DNA of 64,000 bases from an uncultured Flavobacteriaceae bacterium (GTDB lineage: Bacteria; Bacteroidota; Bacteroidia; Flavobacteriales; Flavobacteriaceae): assembly GCA_947500525.1 (NCBI GenBank), contig CANMSH010000003.1, forward strand, positions 434,001-498,000, in the 5' to 3' direction. The first letter of the stretch is position 1. Each line of letters starts with the position of its first letter. Below the pieces are notes generated by a model. That model searched no databases and had not been told where the DNA came from. It was given only the letters and a program-made list of their open reading frames with translations. Positions 1 through 9,159 of the stretch are shown one piece after another. The position numbers and the translations under genes were made by a program.

Positions 1-140
1 GCAAACATTATCAGGTACTTAAGTCGTTACCCGAAAGTCCTCAAATGCCAACCGGATATCCAGGAATGATGCTATTTTCATTAGTTCCTCCTTTGTGGTT
101 TAAATATATGAATGCTAAAATAACCACTTTTCAACACTAA
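1..140 (+). CDS. alkB: 3' end of probable alkane 1-monooxygenase / fatty acid desaturase-like protein (partial, runs off window start)
   Basis: Frame starting at base 3 reads KHYQVLKSLPESPQMPTGYPGMMLFSLVPPLWFKYMNAKITTFQH*, matching the typical AlkB C-terminus (xxYQxLR...P.LPTGYPGMxxLxxVPPLW...M). Not in ORF track because it is truncated. Confidence 0.7.
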   Translation, partial: KHYQVLKSLPESPQMPTGYPGMMLFSLVPPLWFKYMNAKITTFQH

Positions 141-152
141 TTATTCGATATT

Positions 153-890
153 ATGACTCCAGAAAAAAGTGTATCTGAAGCAGTTCATTATAGACGATCT
201 GTTCGTATTTATGATCCCGAAAAACCAATTGATACTACCAAAGTAAAAGAGTGTATCGTACTAGCCTCTTTAGCACCAAACAGTAGTAATATGCAATTAT
301 GGGAGTTTCATCATATTACTTCTGATGAAATCAAAAAGAAAATGATTCCTTTATGTTTGGGTCAAAATACGGCTAAAACTGCAGAACAATTTGTGGTTAT
401 TACAGTTCGAAAAGATGAATGGAAAAAGCGACAGAAAGCAAATTTAGGCTATGTAGATTCGGTATATGGAAAAGCAACACCAAAGGCCAAGCAATCAAGT
501 AGAGAAAAGGTAGCAAGAGCTTACTATGGGAAATTAATGCCATTCGCCTACACAGATTTTCTAGGTATTTTTGGTTATCTTAAATATGTAATGATACTAT
601 TCATGGGGCTATTCAAGCCTACATACAGAGAGGTACGCAAACAAGATATTCGTGTAGTGGCTCATAAAAGTGCAGCATTGGCAGCTCAAAATTTCATGCT
701 AAGTATGGCAGCTATTGGCTATGACACCTGCCCTATGGAAGGCACAGATACATGGCGAATTAAACGTTTGTTGAATTTACCATTAGGTGCTGAAATAAAT
801 ATGGTTATTAGTTGTGGTATACGTAAACCAGAAGGCGTATATGGCGATCGTTTTAGAGTACCTTTTGAAACGGTTTATAAGGAGGTATGA
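153..890 (+). CDS. nitroreductase family protein
   Basis: ORF; N-terminal RRSVRIYDPEKPID, LASLAPNSSNMQLWEFHHI and C-terminal GYDTCPMEGTD typical of FMN nitroreductases. Confidence 0.85.
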   Translation: MTPEKSVSEAVHYRRSVRIYDPEKPIDTTKVKECIVLASLAPNSSNMQLWEFHHITSDEIKKKMIPLCLGQNTAKTAEQFVVITVRKDEWKKRQKANLGYVDSVYGKATPKAKQSSREKVARAYYGKLMPFAYTDFLGIFGYLKYVMILFMGLFKPTYREVRKQDIRVVAHKSAALAAQNFMLSMAAIGYDTCPMEGTDTWRIKRLLNLPLGAEINMVISCGIRKPEGVYGDRFRVPFETVYKEV

Positions 891-994
891 ATGAATTAAA
901 AAGTATGTTATTCATATTTTTTAAATGACACTTTTCTTAACTCGGCATGAAACTCAGGATAATTTTCTTTCAATGGTTCCAAACATCATATCAA

Positions 995-2653
995 TTATTG
1001 TTCGTCATATAAAAACCAATCCATTTTTGCCACTTTATTACTTTTCTTACCAGAGGAAGTAGCGTACATACCAATATAAACTCCATTAAATTTCTTTGCG
1101 ACTTCATCAGAAAGTATGGAATAATCCTGGATTTCACCAATCGGTTTTAAACTATTCATAGAATCACCGTAACTAAACTGTGCCTTAATTCCTTCTACTT
1201 CTACATGAAAGATAACAGAATCTCCTGTATAGGGAACTTTAGCTATTTCTATTAAATCAATTGCTCCAGTACTATCATTTTGATAGGATTTAATTAAAAC
1301 CAATTGTTTTTTTTGTTTTAATAACTGAAAATTATTTCCAGTTCTGCGGTACACAACTAATCCTGCTTTTTCGTGTTCTTTGCGCGATTTAAAATGAATT
1401 TTGGTTGCTGCCTGATAGTTATGATGTTTGGTACGTCTCGCTATAAAGGAAGGATTTTTTAATTCTTGTACCGTTTGAGGGCGTAATTTTAATTCTAAAA
1501 AGCCATTTTCAATCTTATGCCAACTTGTTTTAGGGGTTCTTAAAAAATTCCATTCGAGTCCAAGTTCATGATCAAAATTTTCTTGTTTTGGCATTTTATC
1601 TACGGGAGTCCATGGCAATTCAGGACGCTTTTGTTCAAACTGCAATAAACCTTTTCCTGGGTTAAAAATTGGCGTTATACCAGATTCTTGTTTTGTCATT
1701 TCCACCTTTGCCAAAAAAGTTTCTCGTGCAAGTGTAATGTACCCATCTACTTTTCGTTTGGCAAGCATCACACTCCACCACTCTCCATTTTGTGTTTGCA
1801 CCAGATCAGCATGACCGGTTTGACCAATAGGATATGATGTCCCCAAATGGCGATGCGTTATGACAGGATTGGCATGGTTAGGAATGTATGGTCCCCAGAG
1901 ATTTTTGCTGTTAAATATAGTCACTGAATGATATTCACCGGTACCTCCTTCTCCAATAAGCAATACATACTCATTATCAATTTTAAATAAATGTGGACCC
2001 TCTGCCCAACGAGCATTTGATGCATGTCCATAAGTAAGTTGCTTTTTCTCTCCTATTAACTCTCCTTTGTCAGGGTTAATTTCCTGCATCCAAATCCCAT
2101 TTTTACCAGGCCAATCATTATTAGAATTGTCAATCAATCCTGCTCCTGTGTAATAACATCTACCATCATCATCCCAAAAGAGTGATGGATCAATTCCTGG
2201 AGCGTCTTTAATCCATATGGGATCGCTCCAAGAGCCAGTCGGATCTTTTGTGGTAATTATAAAATTACCCTTTTGTCCAACCATGGTCGTAATAATATAA
2301 AATGTGCCTTTATGATACCGAATGGTAGGGGCAAAAATCCCATTAGAATTTCTTAAACCATCTTTATAGTTGATTTGAGTTGGGCGAGATAAACCATGGC
2401 CAATTTGTTTCCAGTTCACTAAATCTTTACTTTCATGGATGGGTAGACCAGGAAACCATTCAAAACTAGAGTTAACCATATAATAGGTATCTCCAACACG
2501 ACATATAGAAGGGTCTGGGTAAAAGCCAGACAAAATGGGGTTTTTAAAGTTTGTAGGAGTTGTTTGGGCAGCAACATTGAGATAAACGAATGTACAAAGG
2601 AATAGCTTTATTAGTTTTAAAGCCATAATTGAAATTTTACCATCGGTTTTCAT
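995..2653 (-). CDS. glycoside hydrolase family 43 protein (beta-xylosidase/arabinofuranosidase-like), secreted; start may be Met10 (2626)
   Basis: NPILSGFYPDPSICRVGDTYYMVNSSFEWFPGLPIHESKDLVNWKQIG and EGPHLFK motifs typical of GH43; N-terminal signal peptide. Confidence 0.9.
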   Translation of the reverse strand: MKTDGKISIMALKLIKLFLCTFVYLNVAAQTTPTNFKNPILSGFYPDPSICRVGDTYYMVNSSFEWFPGLPIHESKDLVNWKQIGHGLSRPTQINYKDGLRNSNGIFAPTIRYHKGTFYIITTMVGQKGNFIITTKDPTGSWSDPIWIKDAPGIDPSLFWDDDGRCYYTGAGLIDNSNNDWPGKNGIWMQEINPDKGELIGEKKQLTYGHASNARWAEGPHLFKIDNEYVLLIGEGGTGEYHSVTIFNSKNLWGPYIPNHANPVITHRHLGTSYPIGQTGHADLVQTQNGEWWSVMLAKRKVDGYITLARETFLAKVEMTKQESGITPIFNPGKGLLQFEQKRPELPWTPVDKMPKQENFDHELGLEWNFLRTPKTSWHKIENGFLELKLRPQTVQELKNPSFIARRTKHHNYQAATKIHFKSRKEHEKAGLVVYRRTGNNFQLLKQKKQLVLIKSYQNDSTGAIDLIEIAKVPYTGDSVIFHVEVEGIKAQFSYGDSMNSLKPIGEIQDYSILSDEVAKKFNGVYIGMYATSSGKKSNKVAKMDWFLYDEQ

Positions 2654-2831
2654 ATTAAGTTGATTTTATCCCATATAAGGGTTGATATATAGTTTTGTGT
2701 TGTACGACTGAGGTTGCTTTAAACAATTACTTTTTCTCATCTTTTAAACTTTTAATCAATATTACATAAAATCAGGATAGTTTCCTGACAGTATTAGCGA
2801 TTGGGTATGTTTCGACATGCATTTCCAACAA

Positions 2832-3815
2832 TTAGTAAACACCTCTAATATTACTATGGATATTCGTACGATAAAATTCTTTTAATTCTTTCATTAGCGG
2901 GTTCGAAAGCGATGATAAATCACTAGTTCTAGCATTTTGCATCACTTGTTTTGCCGAGCTTGCTCCGGGAATAATGGTTGTGACTTCTTTATGATCTAAT
3001 ATCCAGCGTAAAGACATTTCTGCTAATGATAAGTTTTCGGGGCAAAATTCTTTAAGTTCATCTGACAATTTTACTCCAACTTTGAATGGCAGACCCGCAA
3101 AAGTTTCACCTACATTAAAGGCTTCTCCATCTTTATTAAAATTTCTATGGTCACTTTTGGCGAACTGTGTTTCGCTTGTGAATTTACCAGAGAGTAAACC
3201 ACTAGCTAATGGTAAACGAACAATAATTCCAACCCCTTTTTCATGCGCTTGTGGCAACAATTCATCCGTTAATTTTTGCCTAAAAATATTATAAATGACT
3301 TGTAATGATTGAAGTCCTTCTTGCTCAAGACATATTAAGCCTTCTTCAACGCTCTCTACACTCGCTCCAAAATGAGTTATTTTGCCTTCTTTCTTTAAGG
3401 TTCTCAACCAATCAAAAATCTCACCTTTCTTTAATTCCTCTATTGGTATACAATGCAGCTGCAATAGGTCAATACAATCTTTATGAAGGCGTTTTCTCGA
3501 AGCATCTACTGATCTTCTTAATGCTTGCTCACTATAGGAGTTTGGAAATACATTGCCACTGCGCCCAAATTTAGTTGCGACTTTTATATTGGCATTCGAC
3601 GCTTTAATAAATTCACCTATTAACTCTTCGCTTCTCCCATCACCATATACATCAGCTGTGTCAAAAAAATTAACGTCGTTACGAACGGCTTCATCAAGAA
3701 TTTCTCTCGCTCGTTGTTTATTGATTTTGTCACCCCAATCTCCACCTAATTGCCAGCAACCTAGTCCTATTTCACTTATTGCAAATCCGTTATTCCCTAA
3801 CTGTCTCTCTTTCAT
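2832..3815 (-). CDS. aldo/keto reductase
   Basis: GLGCWQLGG, NFFDTADVYGDGRSEELIGEFIK, VATKFGR and LQLHC motifs. Confidence 0.93.
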   Translation of the reverse strand: MKERQLGNNGFAISEIGLGCWQLGGDWGDKINKQRAREILDEAVRNDVNFFDTADVYGDGRSEELIGEFIKASNANIKVATKFGRSGNVFPNSYSEQALRRSVDASRKRLHKDCIDLLQLHCIPIEELKKGEIFDWLRTLKKEGKITHFGASVESVEEGLICLEQEGLQSLQVIYNIFRQKLTDELLPQAHEKGVGIIVRLPLASGLLSGKFTSETQFAKSDHRNFNKDGEAFNVGETFAGLPFKVGVKLSDELKEFCPENLSLAEMSLRWILDHKEVTTIIPGASSAKQVMQNARTSDLSSLSNPLMKELKEFYRTNIHSNIRGVY

Positions 3816-3826
3816 TTTCTTTACTA

Positions 3827-6208
3827 TTATTTGTTTCTTCGTGGTTTTAATACCAACTTACGCTCTAATTTTTCGATTGTTTCTTGGTTCATTAGCATTG
3901 GTATGAACTCGCCATCAACAAATTTTTGCGCTTGATCTCTATAATGAGGGCTCAACGGATTTCCAGATTGCCCTGTTGGCAAAATACTCATGCTTCCTTC
4001 AACATCAGAAAAATCAATCACGCGTCTCGTAGATGGACCCGACGACACCCGGTAATATCCGCTACTATTTAGACTAAATGCCAAATTATTAATAACCTCT
4101 TTGCCTCCATTAACCTCATAAGGCCCCACATTAAAATAACTCCGTAAAGAAGGAACTTTTCCTACAGCATGGTTATGCTCGATGGTATGAACCCTGTTCC
4201 ATGTCCATGTCTCCAAATTGTCTCCCAATTGATTTTCTAAAAAAACTACTGCTCCTTTGATAGACTTTCCTATAATTAGTTGTCTAGTTTCTTTAATATC
4301 CTTTGTAGAAATATCATCCCACCACACCGAACTATCTCTTGCGATTTGCGCTGGTGTTGTCTTTTTTTGATGTGAAGTATTTAGAAAAATAGGAAAGGCA
4401 TCACCTAATTCATCCTTATATGTATTCACTAAAAATTCGTACATAAAACGATTATATATAGTAGGCGCGACACTTTTTAAATCATAATTACCGTCCCATG
4501 ATTTTAATATATCTAGTGCTTGTATTTCCTTATCAGAAAAATCAACACCACGAACACCTTCTACAACATCTTTTATAATATCTGGAGTGGTAGCACTTGT
4601 AACATCATTGATCATTGCCAACACATCTTTCTTTGTGAAATCATTCTTCGCTTCTAGTATGTTAACAATACGTGTTGCTCTATCTTTTGGTTGGTAATAC
4701 CCTGGATATAATATCCCTGCAATTGAATCTGGCTGATTATTTGCTGAATATACAAACTTCCAAGATGGGTTTATCGCCTGCGGATTCTCTTCAAAGTCAA
4801 GATATTCCTTTTCATCATCGGTACTATTGCCTCTCAATATTAATTTAGGGTTAACATCGTTTTTGAATTTATGGAGCTTTGCCGAAGCGAACCATGCAAT
4901 ATTATTTTCGGCATCGCCATACATCACATTTAAACCAGGAGCATGTATGAGTCTTGCGGCTTCCTTAAATTCTTTCAGGTTTTTTGCATGCGACATCTGA
5001 TAAGATACATCTAACATTCTATTTTCAAAATTCGTGTATACCCAATCCATCGCTATGGGGCGTTCATCATTTATTTGCTCAATCATATCATTTACAATAG
5101 GACCATGATTACTTAACCTTAAATCGTAAGATATTGTTTCACCATCTTTTACTTTGATATTTTTTTTAATCGTATTATATGCTTGCGGCCCATTTGGTGT
5201 AAGGTATTCGTCAGTATTTTCAGGGTTATTTTCTTCAAAATAGAAATCAACATCGTCATTAGCAAACATGGTCAAGCCATAAGCATAGTTTCTATTATGT
5301 CCTAATAACGGAAATGGTGTTAAGGCTAAGTTATATCCATACATTTCGTAATCGGGCGTTACAATATGCGATTCATACCAAACAGAGGGTTGCGAAAAAC
5401 CAATATGCGGATCATTAGCAAAAATGACTTTTCCGTTCTTTGTTTTTTCTGGACCGATCACCCAACTGTTGCTCCCAATAAAAGGAGAAATAGGAAGTGC
5501 TCCATAAACTTCTGTCACGGCTTGCGCCAAACGACTTTCAAAAATGGCATTTTTCTCGTTTTTAATAAGTGTTTGATCTTCTACAGGTATATTTAGTTCT
5601 CTTAAATAGTCGGCCCCTAATTTCTCTTTTATTTCGGTAAGTACAGGTTCTGTTTTATGGGCAATGGCAAAACTAAACCCCATATATCCTATAACATTAT
5701 AAACATCTTTTAAAGTATAAGCTTCTTTATCTAGACCAACCAAATAAAATTCTATGGGCGTAGGGCCATTTTTGATAAATTGATTTACCCCGTCTAAATA
5801 CGCCATGGCTAGTTTATAGGCTTCACTATTTGTATCTAAATTTGCGATCGTTTTCTCAGCCGCTTCTTCTATACCTAAACTAGAAAAGAACTTATCATTT
5901 CGCACTAATTCTTTACCAAATACTTCTGCCAATCTCCCTGCGGCTATCCTCCGTATAAGTTCCATTTGCCAAAGTCTATCTTGGGCATGAGCATAGCCCA
6001 ATGCTCTTCTAGCATCTAATTCGTTTTGAGCATATATATGAGGAACACCATAGTCATCATAAAAGACAGTCACCTCATTTTGAAGATTTTCTAAACGAAG
6101 TTCACCTTCATAAGTGGGCTTTAAACTCTGGGCAAAAAAGAATCCGAAAATTAGGAGTATTATTATGATAACTGCTAAGCTTAACAGTATTTTTTTTAGA
6201 ATTTTCAT
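3827..6208 (-). CDS. penicillin acylase family protein
   Basis: N-terminal TM; YDDYGVPHIYAQNELDARRALGYAHAQDRLWQMELIRR; GSNSWVIGPEKTKNGKVIFANDPHIGFSQPSVWYE (Ntn-hydrolase beta-chain Ser start). Confidence 0.93.
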   Translation of the reverse strand: MKILKKILLSLAVIIIILLIFGFFFAQSLKPTYEGELRLENLQNEVTVFYDDYGVPHIYAQNELDARRALGYAHAQDRLWQMELIRRIAAGRLAEVFGKELVRNDKFFSSLGIEEAAEKTIANLDTNSEAYKLAMAYLDGVNQFIKNGPTPIEFYLVGLDKEAYTLKDVYNVIGYMGFSFAIAHKTEPVLTEIKEKLGADYLRELNIPVEDQTLIKNEKNAIFESRLAQAVTEVYGALPISPFIGSNSWVIGPEKTKNGKVIFANDPHIGFSQPSVWYESHIVTPDYEMYGYNLALTPFPLLGHNRNYAYGLTMFANDDVDFYFEENNPENTDEYLTPNGPQAYNTIKKNIKVKDGETISYDLRLSNHGPIVNDMIEQINDERPIAMDWVYTNFENRMLDVSYQMSHAKNLKEFKEAARLIHAPGLNVMYGDAENNIAWFASAKLHKFKNDVNPKLILRGNSTDDEKEYLDFEENPQAINPSWKFVYSANNQPDSIAGILYPGYYQPKDRATRIVNILEAKNDFTKKDVLAMINDVTSATTPDIIKDVVEGVRGVDFSDKEIQALDILKSWDGNYDLKSVAPTIYNRFMYEFLVNTYKDELGDAFPIFLNTSHQKKTTPAQIARDSSVWWDDISTKDIKETRQLIIGKSIKGAVVFLENQLGDNLETWTWNRVHTIEHNHAVGKVPSLRSYFNVGPYEVNGGKEVINNLAFSLNSSGYYRVSSGPSTRRVIDFSDVEGSMSILPTGQSGNPLSPHYRDQAQKFVDGEFIPMLMNQETIEKLERKLVLKPRRNK

Positions 6209-6240
6209 TTTGTAGGAGTTACTTTTTCCAAATATAGTGA

Positions 6241-6274
6241 AACAAAAAACAGCCTCAAAGATTGAGGCTGTTTT
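6241..6274 (-). terminator. intrinsic terminator-like hairpin after cox1
   Basis: AAAACAGCCTCAA-aga-TTGAGGCTGTTTT perfect 13-bp stem; T-rich tail in the minus-strand direction. Confidence 0.75.
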
Positions 6275-6295
6275 GTCTGTCTATTTAATATGCAT

Positions 6296-8065
6296 TTAAA
6301 AAACTTCTTCTCCTTCTCGGATAGGAACATTTTGAGGTGTAAAATCTTGTCCGCCCCATAATTCTCCATTTGCATCAGTCTTACTATAATCATAAGGCCA
6401 ACGCTCTACATGAGGAATCTCTCCTGGCCAGTTACCGTGCATATGTTCTACAGGTGCTGTCCACTCAAGCGTATTCGATTTCCATGGATTTTGAGGAGCT
6501 TTAGGTCCTTTCTTAATACTAATAAAGAAGTTCGCTAAAAATATCAATTGCGCAAAACCACCAATTAACGCGAAGATTGTGATCACTACATTAATAGCTA
6601 ATAAATCATCGAATATTGGAAACGCTGTATTGTTATAGTATCTACGTGGTAACCCTGCCAGTCCTGTAAAGTGCATTGGAAAAAATACCCCGTACGCAGA
6701 AATTGCAGTCAACCAAAAATGTAAGTATCCCAAATCTTTATTCATCATTCTACCGTACATCTTAGGGAACCAATGATACACACCTGCAAACATTCCAAAA
6801 ATTGCAGATACACCCATTACCAAGTGGAAGTGTGCTACTACGAACATGGTATCATGAACGTTAATATCTAAGCCACTATCTCCTAAAATTAACCCTGTTA
6901 AACCTCCGGTTATAAATGTTGATACCAACCCAATAGAAAACATCATCGCAGGATTGAGTTGCAAGTTTCCTCGCCACAAGGTGGTAATATAATTAAATGC
7001 TTTTACCGCAGATGGAATTGCAATTAAAAGTGTTGTGAATGTAAATACTGATCCTAAGAATGGGTTCATACCCGTTACGAACATATGATGTCCCCAAACG
7101 ATCGTTGATAAGAATGCAATTGCAATAATCGATGCGATCATGGCGCGATATCCGAAAATCGGTTTACGCGCATTTGTGGCAATTACTTCTGATGTCAATC
7201 CTAATGCTGGCAATAATATAATATATACCTCTGGGTGACCTAAGAACCAAAATAAGTGTTCAAATAAAATTGGAGATCCTCCTTTATAATGTAATACCTC
7301 TCCAGCAATAAAGATGTCTGACAAGTAAAATGAAGTACCAAAACTTCTATCAAAAATTAACAATAACGCTGCCGATAATAATACTGGGAACGAAATAACA
7401 CCGATAATCGCCGTGATAAAGAATGCCCAAATTGTTAATGGTAATCTTGTCATTTTCATTCCTTTGGTACGAAGATTCAATACCGTTACGATATAGTTTA
7501 ATGAACCTAATAATGAAGATGCAATAAAAACAGCCATAGAAACTAACCACAATGTCATACCTACACCAGAACCGGGCATTGCTTGCGGCAAGGCACTTAA
7601 TGGTGGGTAAATAGTCCAACCAGCAGATGCAGGTCCTGTAGTTACGAATAAGGATAAAACCATTATTACACTTGACAAGAAGAACATCCAATAAGAAAGC
7701 ATATTCAAAAAGCCCGATGCCATATCACGTGCACCAATTTGCAATGGAATTAATAAGTTACTAAACGTACCACTTAAACCCGCCGTTAATACAAAGAAAA
7801 CCATAATGGTACCGTGTATTGTAACCAAGGCCAAATACATATCTGGCGTCATTACGCCTCCCTCTCCTCCTTCTCCAAGGAATGCTTCAATAATTCCAAA
7901 TGACTCACCTGGATATGCTAATTGTAAACGAAATAGCATTGACATGAAAATACCAATAATTCCCATAATCATCCCAGTAATCAAATACTGCTTGGCAATC
8001 ATTTTATGATCTTGACTAAAGATATACTTTGTTACAAAGGTTTCTTTATGATGATGATCTGACAT
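6296..8065 (-). CDS. ctaD: cytochrome c oxidase subunit I
   Basis: Heme-copper oxidase motifs: WFLGHPEVYIILLPALG, WGHHMFVTGM, HDTMFVVAHFHLVMG. Confidence 0.97.
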   Translation of the reverse strand: MSDHHHKETFVTKYIFSQDHKMIAKQYLITGMIMGIIGIFMSMLFRLQLAYPGESFGIIEAFLGEGGEGGVMTPDMYLALVTIHGTIMVFFVLTAGLSGTFSNLLIPLQIGARDMASGFLNMLSYWMFFLSSVIMVLSLFVTTGPASAGWTIYPPLSALPQAMPGSGVGMTLWLVSMAVFIASSLLGSLNYIVTVLNLRTKGMKMTRLPLTIWAFFITAIIGVISFPVLLSAALLLIFDRSFGTSFYLSDIFIAGEVLHYKGGSPILFEHLFWFLGHPEVYIILLPALGLTSEVIATNARKPIFGYRAMIASIIAIAFLSTIVWGHHMFVTGMNPFLGSVFTFTTLLIAIPSAVKAFNYITTLWRGNLQLNPAMMFSIGLVSTFITGGLTGLILGDSGLDINVHDTMFVVAHFHLVMGVSAIFGMFAGVYHWFPKMYGRMMNKDLGYLHFWLTAISAYGVFFPMHFTGLAGLPRRYYNNTAFPIFDDLLAINVVITIFALIGGFAQLIFLANFFISIKKGPKAPQNPWKSNTLEWTAPVEHMHGNWPGEIPHVERWPYDYSKTDANGELWGGQDFTPQNVPIREGEEVF

Positions 8066-8094
8066 ATCTATTTTTTTATTTTATTCTTTAATTA

Positions 8095-9135
8095 TTATAA
8101 ACTTTCAGCAAGGGTCTTTTGTGTTTTTAACCATTTGTTAAAATCAGCTTCTTCTTCAACAATAATTTTCAATTGCATATTGTAATGTGAAGCTCCACAA
8201 ATCTTATTACATAATAGTAAATAGTCAAACTCTACTTCCTCTTTCCCTTGCGACTTTCTCAACGCATTGATATTCTCAAATTTCGTTTTAGTATCAGGAT
8301 ATGCTCTCATTTCTTCAGTTGTTACTGAAGGTGTATATTTAATTTGTGTTACCATTCCAGGCACACAGTTCATTTGAGCTCTAAAGTGAGGCATATACGC
8401 CGAGTGTAATACATCTTGAGAACGTAATTTAAATATGACTGTTCTACCCTTTGGTAAGTGTAATTCTTTTAAAAACGTTTCTGGGTTTGGTGCTAATGCG
8501 ATATCATCTGCTGCATTTTTATCACTCATATCTACACCCATTGTATTGGTTCCTTCGATAAAACGAACATTGGCATTTCCTAATGTATTATCATCACCTG
8601 CATAACGCGCTTCCCATTGAAACTGTTTGGCATACAATTCTATGATTAAAGGATTTTCGGCGTCAGAGGCATCCATTACTTGATTCCATGTCCAAAGACC
8701 ATAAATAATCATTCCTGCCAAAACTACCGCCGGAGTGATTGTCCACCACATTTCGAGTTTATGACTATCAGCAAAGAAATACGCTTTTCTACCTTCGGTC
8801 CCTCTATACTTAAAAGTAAACCAAAAAATTAAAGCTTGCAGTATAAATTGAACAACAAGTATAAGTGCCATTGAATACTTAAACAATAGATCTATATGGT
8901 ATGCTTCTTCAGAAGCCCCTAACTGTGGTAACAACACTTCTCTTGTTCCCCACAAACTCAACACCATTAATACGTATATAAAAGTCATTAAGACAAGCAT
9001 AAGCTTTCCGTTAATGTCATTCTCTTTTGGCGTTGCGGTTTGATTCTCTTTTTTAGTTAATCCTAACAATTTTACTAATTGCCAACAAACAACCATTAGA
9101 GCTACACCGATAATAATATAAAATAATGCCTTCAT
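8095..9135 (-). CDS. ctaC: cytochrome c oxidase subunit II
   Basis: Two N-terminal TM segments plus cupredoxin with CuA motif CNKICGASHYNM and DVLHSAYMPHFR. Confidence 0.95.
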   Translation of the reverse strand: MKALFYIIIGVALMVVCWQLVKLLGLTKKENQTATPKENDINGKLMLVLMTFIYVLMVLSLWGTREVLLPQLGASEEAYHIDLLFKYSMALILVVQFILQALIFWFTFKYRGTEGRKAYFFADSHKLEMWWTITPAVVLAGMIIYGLWTWNQVMDASDAENPLIIELYAKQFQWEARYAGDDNTLGNANVRFIEGTNTMGVDMSDKNAADDIALAPNPETFLKELHLPKGRTVIFKLRSQDVLHSAYMPHFRAQMNCVPGMVTQIKYTPSVTTEEMRAYPDTKTKFENINALRKSQGKEEVEFDYLLLCNKICGASHYNMQLKIIVEEEADFNKWLKTQKTLAESL

Positions 9136-9159
9136 TTGTTATACTTGATATAATTTCTT

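Noticed and set aside
2772-2788. TCAGGA-tagtt-TCCTGA dyad between GH43 and aldo/keto reductase
   Set aside because: Short 6-bp arms and no T tract; could be chance.
3082-3906. Plus-strand ORFs (3082..3294, 3305..3574, 3553..3906) opposite the aldo/keto reductase and penicillin acylase
   Set aside because: Antisense to strongly supported genes, no recognisable domains, typical shadow ORFs.
6205-6393. 62-aa minus-strand ORF spanning the cox1 end and terminator
   Set aside because: Contains the cox terminator and overlaps cox1; no support as a gene.
7350-7691. Minus-strand 113-aa ORF within cox1 in another frame
   Set aside because: Overlaps conserved cox1 coding sequence; translation is not protein-like.
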